A stretch of DNA of 44,439 nucleotides, taken from contig NZ_JAAFZA010000069.1 in NCBI RefSeq assembly GCF_015356865.1, positions 1 to 44,439 of the forward strand, given 5' to 3'. The notes under the pieces are model-generated. The model searched no databases. It saw only the letters and a program-made list of their open reading frames with translations, and had not been told where the DNA came from. Shown here piece after piece: positions 8,238 to 16,701 of the stretch; within the stretch, counting starts at the first letter, position 1, and each line of letters begins with the position of its first letter. This DNA is from Catenulispora pinisilvae. Lineage in GTDB: Bacteria; Actinomycetota; Actinomycetes; Streptomycetales; Catenulisporaceae. The position numbers were made by a program, and so were the translations under genes.

Positions 8238-8914
8238 ACAGCAGTGGCCGACCAAGCGAATGCGTCCGCCCTGTTTCCGCAGGTCGGGTGTGGGCGGGTC
8301 TGCCGCGTTCCCCTCCGGGGGCACCTTCCAGATGGGCACGGATGAGGCATTTTCCTCGATCGTGTCCATCCTTGCGTTGTTAACCCCTGAAGTCAGAGGT
8401 ACCTCAAATTCTGTGGCCGTGAGGAGCTTCTGTAGGCCCGGAAGCGTGTCCGGCATGATCGTCACTGTGCAGTCGGCGCGGTTCTTGGATTTGTCGTAGC
8501 TGATCTTCAAGCGGAACATCTCGAACAGCTTGCGCCGTCGGTTGCCTTTCATCGTGCCGAGGTCAATCGTGCCGATCGGCAGTCCACGGATCAGGGTCGG
8601 ATCCGTCAATGGGCGCCTTGTTTCATTCAGTTGCGTCAGCTTGGCGCCTAATGCTGACCGTTCTGTGCTCAGCTCTGCGACTCGGGCCTGGATGTCGCGG
8701 GCGAGCGCCTGGTCCCCGTCCTCGGCCAGTTCCAGAGCTCGGATCTGGCGCGCACGACGGGCGTCGACGTCTGCGATGCTCTTTTCGAGTGCGGTGGTGC
8801 GCTGTTCCTGCTCGGCTGCCTGCGCTTCCTCGTGGTTGTCCATCAGCGCATACAGCAGGGACTCGCGCTCCTCGTCGAAGATGCGTGCCGGGAAGAATCG
8901 GTTGATCCCACATC
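8229..8914 (-). pseudogene. Serine site-specific recombinase, C-terminal remnant
   Basis: The 204-residue minus-strand open frame starting at 8843 has the layout of the C-terminal part of large actinobacterial serine integrases: a long charged coiled coil (RRARQIRALELAEDGD, IQARVAELSTERSALGAKL), then a beta-containing tail with RRKLFEMFRLKISYDKSKN. Reading further upstream in frame gives INRFFPARIFDEERESLLYA, which belongs to the same family, before an in-frame TGA at about 8912-8914. No catalytic serine domain (the N-terminal resolvase fold) and no zinc-ribbon region occurs upstream, so about two thirds of the gene is missing. It converges with the module-copy-1 membrane gene, and its 3' end lies at the end of the duplicated segment. 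It marks a past integrative element. Confidence 0.75.
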
Positions 8915-9259
8915 AGGGGCGTCAAACAGACCCTGTCGAGCGCCGATGCCCGCACGGCTGTCGACGTCCGGGCCCGGCTGCGCGTGAACGACTTTGTAAG
9001 CTCAGTGGCTGGTCGCAGTTGCGGTGTGGACTGACGAGCAGGGCGACGCGATGCCTACGCTCTGCTGACGTTTTGACGGATTCGCGTTGCTAGTCTGCTA
9101 CAGGTCCGTACCAGGATCGATTGTGGCGGCGATCAGTGTCTTGCAGCAACGGGGAGGGTTCGGGGGATGGCACGTTTGACTGGCTGGGATGTCTTGGGCT
9201 TGGACGGGGATCCGACGCCGGGTGTGGTGGAGTCGGTGCAGGCTCTGGCCAAGGAGTTC

Positions 9260-9264
9260 GGGGG
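9260..9264 (+). other. Frameshift site in a G5 run
   Basis: The five Gs (TTCGGGGGACTTC) leave the N-terminal signal domain and the rest of the toxin in different frames. With four Gs the protein reads AKEFGDFAHDVESAYRSL, as expected for the family. It could be a true mutation, a phase-variable tract or a sequencing error. Confidence 0.75.
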
Positions 9265-11514
9265 ACTTCGCGCATGATGTGGAGTCGGCGTACCGGAGTC
9301 TGAACTCGTTCGGTGCGGATACTGCGGCGATGCAGTGGGTGGGTCAGACTGCTGAGTCTTTCAAGGGCCAGTACGGTCCGCTGCCGGGGCGTCTGCAGAA
9401 GCTGTACACGTCCTACAGCGAAGCGTCCGACGCGCTTTCGGCCTACGCGACTCAGCTCCAAGCGGCACAGTCCAAGGCCGACTCGGCGTTGCGTCAGGCC
9501 CAAGATGCCAATGCCGATCTGCAGCGTGCCACTACCAACGCCAACACGGCAGTGGCGGATCTGAAGACGGCTCAGCAGAACCGCGCCGTCAACCCGAACC
9601 CGCAGGCTGTCACCGATGCTCAGACTACACATGACACGGCGCAGACCAACCTGAGCAACGCTAAAGCCGCGATGGCGGCGCTGACCAAGCAGGCCAACGA
9701 CGCCTGCAACGACCGCATCGCCGCTGCGAAGACGTGCGCCACCGCTTTGCACCACGCCCAATCCGACGGCATCCACAACAAGCACTGGTGGGAGCACCTC
9801 GGGGCGGACCTGGCCGAGTGGGGCGGCAAGATCGCCGAGATCGCCAACGACCTCGCCCCGATCTTGGACGTCATCGCGTTGGCCACCTCCTGGATCCCCG
9901 GCGTGGATGTGATCACCGCGGGCCTGGCGGAGGCCGACAACCTGATTGCCTTGGCCGGCACCGGCCTGGAAATCGCAGGCGACGCGATGCAGGGACATTG
10001 GAGCGACGCGCTAATGGGCGCCGGCATGCTCGGCCTCACGTTCGTGGGTGGCAAGGCCTTCTCGGCGATAGGAGGCAAAGCGCTCGGATCGCTGGCCGGG
10101 AAGTTCGGCAAGGGAGTCGACGAAGGCGTTGAGGACTCCATCGGCGCCGAGGCGCGCAGTGCCAACGGAGTCAGCAAGTGTGCCAACGGTGTTGACCCCG
10201 TCGACCTGGTTTCCGGCGAGATGGTCTCGAATGAGACTGATCTCGAACTACCGGGCGTGCTGCCGGTGATATTGCGTCGAACGTATTCGTCCGGTTACGA
10301 CACGGGCCGTTTGTTCGGCCCTGGCTGGTCATCGACGCTCGACCAGCGACTGTCGATCAATGAGGCGGGAATCCACTTCGCTGGCGACGACGGTCAGGTC
10401 CTGCACTACGAGATGCCTTCGGGCGACGAACCGGTCTTGCCCATCAGAGGTGCTCGCTGGCCCCTTACCTGGGACCACCATACGGACGAGATCCGCATCT
10501 TCGATCCGGAGACTGGCCTTACCCGGCACTTCCCCGTCGTTCATTACAGCGACGAGTTCGGACAGATCCGGGACCTCGCCGCGATAGCCGACCGCAATAG
10601 CAACCGGACCAGCGTCCTGCGCGACGAGTATGGAACCCCGTCTGGCCTCGAACACCCCGGCTATCACCTGGCCGTCGATACTGTGGTCACCGAGGCCGGC
10701 CCTCGTGTGGCCGGAATCAGGCTTCTTGCCGGGGAAACTCAGAACTGGACCACCGTCAAGCGGTACCGCTACGACGACCGCGGCCGTCTGACGGGCGTCA
10801 TCGATTCCTCAGGAGTTCCCTACATCTACGAGTGGGACGACGCCAACCGGGTCACGGCCTGGGTCGACCGCATCGGATACCGATACGTCTACGAGTACGG
10901 TTCCGACGGCCGAGTCATGCGCAGTATCGGAAGCGGCGGATACCTGTCCGGGGCCCTTGAATACCGTGACGACGAACGTTGCACCGTCCTTACCAACTCC
11001 CTCGGCCAAAGGACTACGTACACCTACGACGAAAACGGCCACGTCTCCTCAATCACCGACCCGCTCGGGAACACCGCCTTCACTGAATACGACCGTTACG
11101 GCCGCGTTCTGTCCATGACCGATCAGACCGGCTCCACAACGCGGTACACCTTGTCCGAGAACGGCGCGGCAACCGCCATCTCGGACGCGGCAGGCGGCAC
11201 TACGACCATCGAGTACGACGCCAACGGTTTTCCGGCTCTGGTGATCACCCCAAGCGGCGCACAGTGGCGGTACCGATACGATGCGCGGGGCAGCCTCGTC
11301 GAGACCGTCGATCCGCTCGGTGCCTCGACGCGGAGCGCTCACGATGATCGCGGCGCTCTGGTGGAGATCATCGACCCGCTTGGCGGTCGTACCCTCATCC
11401 GGAACAACGCTGCCGGCCTTCCCGTTTCGGTGACGGACGCCAACGGCTCTGTATCGTCGACGGCCCGTGACCACCGGGGTCTGGTCCTGGCGCAGACCGA
11501 TGCGCTGGGCAATG

Positions 11515-11708
11515 TCAGAGGGCGGAAAGTGACGATTTGCGGCATGCGGAACCGCCGGTCGACCTCGAGAACGAGCGAAACGGTCTAGGAGCAAGCATGG
11601 CTAGACGGACAGCCTGCGCATCCTGGTTGGCTGTAAGGGCTGTCCGGCGACGCCAGGCGCCGCTCATAGGCCGTTTCGCGCCGCGAATTGTCACTTTCCG
11701 CCCTCTCA
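11515..11708 (+). mobile_element. 188-bp MITE-like element with TCA target duplication
   Basis: The element spans 11518-11705. Its ends are inverted repeats: the first 16 bases, GAGGGCGGAAAGTGAC, are identical at both termini, and 23 of the first 25 match. It is flanked by direct repeats TCA (11515-11517 and 11706-11708). It encodes no transposase and has no plausible gene of its own. Removing the element plus one TCA restores the RHS reading frame and sense (LGNVTDFVWDDEGR), which fixes the boundaries exactly. Three-base TNA duplications are known for one branch of the IS5 family (IS1031 group), so mobilisation by such a transposase is plausible but inferred. Confidence 0.9.
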
Positions 11709-13869
11709 CAGACTTCGTTTGGGACGACGAGGGCAGACTTACCGCGGTGACCCGGCCCGACGGCGGGACTGAGGCGTGGATGTGGGATGCCAACGGGGCA
11801 CTGGTCGCCCATACGACGGCGACGGGTAGCACAACCCAGTACGAGATCGGGCCGTTCGGACGGCAATCCGCGCGCATCGAGCCCGACGGGGCACGCTACG
11901 AGTTCGTTCACGACACCGAGCTGCGCCTTACGGCGGTCGTCAGCCCGCAGCAGTCGACCTGGAACTACGCCTACGATCCGGCGGGACGTCTGGTCTCGGA
12001 AAGCGACTTCAGCGACCGCGCACTGTCCTATTCGCTCGACCCGGCGGGCAACCTGGTGCGGCGTGCCAACAGCGTCGGGCAAGCGGTCGAGTTCTCTCGT
12101 GATGTCCTGGGCCGCGTCGTCGAGCAGCGGACGTCGGAAGGCGACTTGACCGTGTTCGAGTACGACGCTGAGGGTGGGCTGGTCCGCGCTCGCAGCGCAG
12201 ACTGCGAGTTGGCTTTTGCCAGAGACCTGCTCGGTCGCCCGCTCACCGAATCGGTGGACGGGCAGGACGTCACCTTCGCTTACGACGCTCTGGGCCGCAA
12301 GACCTCGCGGACCACACCCTCTGGCAGAGCCTCGCAGTGGCGGTACGACGCCATGGGTAGGCCCGTCGTTCTCGCGGTTGGCGACCACGAGATCCGATTC
12401 GACCACGACCGTGCGGGGAGGGAGACCCGGCGCTGGATCGGCGCGGAGATCGCGCTCAACCATGAGTGGGACCCTGTCGGCAGACTCCAAGCCCGTCGTG
12501 TCCTCTCGCACGCCGGCCAAGACGTGGCCGACGGCATGCGCGTGATTCACGAGCAGGTCTGGACGCGTCGTGTCGATGGCGTCGTGGATTCGATGTTTGA
12601 CACGGTCTCGGGCTTGAAACGCCTTGCCCTCGACTCGGCCGGGCGGATCACCGCTGTTCAAGGCTCCACGTGGAGCGAGGAATACGCCTACGACCCGATG
12701 GGCAACGTCGTCCAAGCGGCGGACGGCCGCACGCCGGAGGGGGATGCGGTCGGGGACCGTGAGCTGACTGGCACGATCCTTCGGCGCGCCGGCCGAACCC
12801 ACTACGACTATGACGGCCAGGGCCGTTTGGCCAAGGTCACGCGGCGCCTTCTGAGCGGCGGCGCCAAGACCTGGACCTACTCGTACGACGCTCTCGGCCA
12901 GATGGTGGAGAGCACGACACCGGACGGGAACCGATGGGCCTACCGATACGATCCGCTGGGTCGCCGAGTCGCCAAGCTGCGGCTCGCCTCGGACGGTTCA
13001 ACGGCTGAAGAGATCCGCTTCACCTGGGATGGAGCGGCGCTGGTTGAGGAACGCCGGGTGGATGTGGTGTCCGGGCACGCCACGGCGACCACTTGGGACC
13101 ACGAGCCGGAATCGTGGGCACCGCTTGCGCAGGACCGCCGCGTGTACTTCGCGAACGCGCCGCAGGACGTGGTCGACCGCGCGTTCCATGCGATCGTCGC
13201 CGACCAGACCGGCACACCCGTCGAGCTCATCACCCCCGATGGCCGGACCGAGTGGCACCGCACGGCGAACCTGTGGGGGCAAGGCACAGACAATGGCACG
13301 GTCACCTGCCCCTTGCGGTTCCCTGGGCAATACCACGACGAGGAAACCGGCCTCGACTACAACTTCCATCGTTACTACGATCCGACGACCGGGCGTTACA
13401 CCACCCCAGACCCGCTCGGCCTCGTTCCCGCGCCCAACAACTACGCGTACGTAGGCAATCCCCTTGAGTGGATCGACCCACTCGGCCTGGCCAAGGCCGC
13501 GCCCACGCCGCCGAGCTTCGCAGTCGGGGGAGATGGCACAGTCGTCCAGCTGAATACGCCGAATTTTGTCAACTACAACGGTGTTATGTTCCCGGTGCCC
13601 GAAGGGGCCTACGGCCCGCTGCCGGTCAAGTCCGGTAAGGGATTCATGTATATCGGGGGCAAGGGTGGCAACGGCCTGGATCCCAAGGTGACCGGGGTAC
13701 GCTTCATGGATCCGGTGACCACCGGCAAATACCCACACCCCGACGGATACGTCAACTACATGAACAACCAGGGCCAGACGGTTGACCGAGCGACCGGTAA
13801 GACGATTGCCAAGAACGACCCGGCAGGTCACCTGGACGCGTGCCCGTGAGAACGGAAGAAGACGCTCCG

Positions 13870-14385
13870 ATGCCGATCTCCGCAGAGGATCTCCTCCACG
13901 GCACGACGCCGGCCAACCTGTCCGTCTCAACTCCGGATAGCGGCTGGATTGCGGGCGGTGATTTCCTCAGAGAGGCGCAACTCACTGACCTCGGATTCGC
14001 TGCATTGAGTTCTCGTCTGTGCGTCGTGTTCGACCTGCGCAACGCATTGGACTTTCCAGACGCGGACATCGCGGTGATCGTTCTGAACCACGTCCGCGAG
14101 CTTTCCTGGCTCGGCTCAGGAACCGCACAAAGTTTTCAGCCCTGGCTGGTGATGAACTCTGAGTTCTCCCGGAACGACGGCTGGCACCAGGTGGGGATGG
14201 CGCTGATTCCCAACCAGGACTTCAGTGTGGCTTGCAGCTCGGTCGAGTTCTTCGCGGGGCGGAGCGATCTCTATGATCAGGCGCCTCCAGACCTGACTGA
14301 GGCCTCTGCGGAGGAGATCGAGGCTGGCTTCCCACGCGTCAGCACCATGTTTGTTGTTGATGACCATTTCCGGCTGGACTCGTGA
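13870..14385 (+). CDS. Putative immunity protein for the second RHS toxin
   Basis: The 171-aa product (MPISAEDLLHGTTPANLSV...) looks cytoplasmic and acidic, with a C-terminal beta-strand-rich part (RVSTMFVVDDHFRLDS). The ATG at 13870 follows the toxin stop by 20 bp with a GGAAGA ribosome-binding site at about 13854. An in-frame GTG/ATG further upstream at 13840 would overlap the toxin and is less likely. I do not recognise the family. The immunity role is inferred from its place directly after the toxin tip. It appears intact even though its toxin gene is broken, the usual order of decay because losing immunity first would be harmful. Confidence 0.6.
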   Translation: MPISAEDLLHGTTPANLSVSTPDSGWIAGGDFLREAQLTDLGFAALSSRLCVVFDLRNALDFPDADIAVIVLNHVRELSWLGSGTAQSFQPWLVMNSEFSRNDGWHQVGMALIPNQDFSVACSSVEFFAGRSDLYDQAPPDLTEASAEEIEAGFPRVSTMFVVDDHFRLDS

Positions 14386-14479
14386 CGCGTCTCGGATCGC
14401 TTGTCTCGGTATGACCCGGGACTGGCGCCTGCCGTTGGTGACGAAGAAGGCTGTGATAGGGCATGCAAGGCCTTGAACC

Positions 14480-14722
14480 ATGCGGGCAACGTGTGTCGAA
14501 GCCGCCTTTGGACTCCATGAGCCACTTGGCGATCGCTGGTTGCCAGTTCAGAGCATTGATTTGGGCTCGGAGCAGGTAGCGGAGACCATCACAGGTGACG
14601 CCCTCCTCGCTGCAGCGTGGCTCCACGGCATCGGTTATGCACCGGAGATCGCCAGGATCGGATTCCACTGCGTAGTCCGAAGGCGCCAGGCCGCGACTTC
14701 TATAGGTAGACAGTGCCGCTGA
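14480..14722 (+). pseudogene. HD-domain phosphohydrolase fragment
   Basis: An 80-codon open frame contains LGDRWLPVQSIDLGSEQVAE, then ALLAAAWLHGIGYAPEIAR and IGFH. This matches the HD-domain layout common in actinobacterial metal-dependent phosphohydrolases, which normally read AAAWLHDIGYAPE...TGFHPLDGARYL. The signature HD is HG here (codons at about 14624-14629), and the sequence becomes unrelated after GFH. The C-terminal half is missing and the catalytic Asp is lost, so this is a dead remnant. It lies between the immunity gene and the truncated cell-wall protein and supports repeated rearrangement here. Confidence 0.6.
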
Positions 14723-14737
14723 TCTGGAGGCGTGTAC

Positions 14738-14809
14738 TCCGCCACTGGTCAACTACGTGTCCATCTGGCTGTAGCCCCTCCGGGGGCACATACCTTGACC
14801 AGCGGCGGA
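14738..14809. repeat. Inverted copies of a TTGACCAG(C/T)GGCGGA motif
   Basis: TCCGCCACTGGTCAA (14738-14752) is the reverse complement of TTGACCAGTGGCGGA, and TTGACCAGCGGCGGA follows at 14795-14809, so the two arms face each other across 42 bp. A third copy, TTGACCAGTGGCGGA, lies at 44040-44054 beside a tRNA-3'-end-like sequence. The arrangement suggests recombination or integration at a tRNA-associated site. Confidence 0.55.
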
Positions 14810-16619
14810 GCATCTGAGGGTGCTCCGCACGAACACCGGTCAAGGGGCGCGGGACATCGTGGCCCCGGCGGGTCTGTCGACCTACGACGTGCCGTTGGAG
14901 GGCTCGGCAGCCGTCGACTCGGCGGACTCGGATGCGAACGGCGAGCAGAGCACTGACTTGGCCGGCCACCCAGATGTCACCGATCCGACGCTCAAGCAGA
15001 CAGGTAGCGGTGCGCGCGACTACGACGATCGTGGTGCCTTCGAGTTCCAGGACCCCTTCGCGGCCAGCCTTACCTGGACCCAGACTGGGACGTTCACCGC
15101 CACGATTACGGCGGCAACCACCGGCTGGCCCCCGGCCACCAGCTACACGTTCGACTTCGGCAACGGCGATGTCGTCACGCAGCCCTCGCCGACGATCACT
15201 CACACCTTCGCCATCAAGCCTCAGCCTGGGAATCAGCAGTTCCAGGTCAAGGTCACCGCCACGGAGGCGGGCACCGGGACCGCGGCCAGCTCGTCCGAAG
15301 TGGTCGGATTCTGGTATGAGCCGCCGGTTGTGCACCTGGTCACCTCGGCTCCGCTGGCCGCAGACATGAAGTCCTACACGCTGACCGCGGACGCATCCAG
15401 CACTGTCGCGGGCACCGAGCCGATCAAGTCGTACACCTTCCATGTGATCCGGACCGACACGCCGAGCCGGCCGTTCGGCATAGCCGTCACGCAGGCGTCC
15501 CCGGTCTACACGTTGCCGGATGCGTTAGAGGGCCTTTACTCAGTGACGGTTACTGCGACCGACGCGCTCGGCGTCGTCACCGGCACGACACAGGAACCAC
15601 AGAGCGTGTTGCAGGATGTAGGCGTCCGTCCGGTCGGCGCCGTGACCGTCCAGCGGGTCGCCGGGGCTGACCGCTACCTCACCGCTGTCGCCGTCTCGCA
15701 ACAGATATGGGCCAGCGCCTCCACCGGGTCCGCCGACAGCACTGGCCGCAAGACGGCGAGCGCTGTCGTTCTGGCCACCGGCGGAGGCTTCGCCGACGCG
15801 GTCGCCGGCGTACCACTGGCCGCGAAGACCAGCGGGCCACTGCTGCTCACCGCGCCTTCCAGCTTGACGCCCGAAACCGCTGCCGAGATCACCCGCGTCC
15901 TGCCCGCGCACCAGAACAAGACGGTGTACGTGCTCGGCGGCACCAACGCGATCAGCGAGCCTGTCGCCGCGAAAATCCGCGCCCTCGGCTACACAGTGGT
16001 CCGATTCGGCGGTACCGACCGCTTCGCAACCGCCCTGGACATCGCCGAGCAGGAATTCCCCAACGCCGGCCACGTCTTCGTCGCCACCGGCCGCACCTTC
16101 CCGGACGCGCTGGCAGCCGGACCGCTCGCTGCGACGCAGAACGCCCCGATCTTGCTGTCCGACGGGCCAGAGCTCGATGCGGCCACCGCTTCCTATCTGC
16201 GTCGGCAAGCGGCGTCAGCGCCAGCGGGGTCGGCTTCGGTGACGGCCGTCGGTGGCGACGCAGATAGAGCACTCACCGCAGTCGACGGGAGTGCTCTCCC
16301 ACACGAGGGCCTGATGGGTAGCGACCGCTATGCGACCGCCGCGGCCGTCGCAGCCGCATTTCCCCAGCAGGTCCACACCACGCACGTCGGCATCGCGACC
16401 GGTGAGCAATTCGCCGACGCACTCGCCGGGGGCGCCATGATGGCTGCTCTCGGTCAGCCGCTGCTGCTCACCACCTCCAGCAATCTGTCGTCGGTGGATT
16501 ACACGGCGCTTTACGACTGGATGGAACTGCGGACCGTCTCAGTGTTCGGCGGCCCGATCGCAGTCTCGGACGGCACAGTCAGCCAGATCATCAACCAGGT
16601 GCGTAGATCGGCGGGCTGA
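14799..16619 (+). pseudogene. 5'-truncated cell-wall-binding protein (beta-helix remnant, PKD-like, three cwb2 repeats)
   Basis: The reading frame is open from 14799, and a GTG at 14820 could start translation, but the protein begins in mid-domain. TGQGARDIVAPAGLSTYDVP and DYDDRGAFEFQD are the last turn of a secreted right-handed beta-helix domain whose N-terminal part and signal peptide are absent. Two PKD/Ig-like domains follow (YTFDFGNGDVVTQPSPTITH). Three cell-wall-binding repeats of the cwb2 type come next, each with its GxDRYxTA start: RVAGADRYLTAVAV, RFGGTDRFATALDI and LMGSDRYATAAAV. The intact ancestor would have been exported and attached to the wall. Without a signal peptide this product cannot be. 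The truncation coincides with the TTGACCAG hairpin repeat. Confidence 0.8.
14805..14828. terminator. Hairpin shared with the tRNA-fragment region at 44 kb
   Basis: GCGGAGCA (14805-14812) pairs perfectly with TGCTCCGC (14821-14828) across an 8-nt loop. A related hairpin with the same flanking sequence occurs at 44051-44071. It was probably the terminator of a tRNA gene whose body is no longer here. A GCACAT motif just upstream (14786-14791) is also shared with the other copy. Confidence 0.5.
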
Positions 16620-16664
16620 GGCGAGTGCTTTTGCGGTTGTGTCGGCTCCTTCAATAGGGCGTCA

Positions 16665-16686
16665 GTTGGTGTGCCACGCCACCAAC
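16665..16686. terminator. Hairpin between convergent genes
   Basis: GTTGGTG (16665-16671) and CACCAAC (16680-16686) form a perfect 7-bp stem. It sits in the 82-bp gap where the cell-wall-protein remnant (plus) meets the WD40 gene (minus), so it could terminate both. Confidence 0.5.
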
Positions 16687-16701
16687 CGCGCCTGCCGAAG
16701 G

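Larger units (their letters stand above)
9167..13849 (+). pseudogene. T7SS-type RHS polymorphic toxin, disrupted by a frameshift and an insertion
   Basis: The ATG at 9167 opens MARLTGWDVLGLDGDPTPG, a WXG/T7SS-type N-terminal signal domain, but the frame stops at about 9277. Deleting one G from the G5 run at 9260-9264 joins ALAKEFG to DFAHDVESAYRSLNSFG and continues with the WXG-like helical pair and a coiled coil. Next are a hydrophobic helical segment, the DUF6531 entry motif (VDPVDLVSGEMVSNETDL) and YD repeats. At 11515 a 191-bp insertion breaks the frame again. Excising it joins DALGNV to TDFVWDDEGRLT. After both repairs the gene is 1497 codons including the stop (4683-1-191=4491). The RHS core (YYDPTTGRYTTPDPLGL) lies near 13375-13425. 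The roughly 115-aa tip ends in a GYVNYMNNQGQTVDRATGKT...DPAGH motif, seen in several polymorphic toxins whose activity I cannot name. As sequenced, neither fragment makes a full toxin. Confidence 0.85.

Noticed and set aside
9255-9280. Programmed ribosomal frameshift in the T7SS-RHS gene
   Set aside because: A G5 run alone lacks a slippery heptamer with a downstream stem, and the MITE insertion shows that the gene is already decaying.
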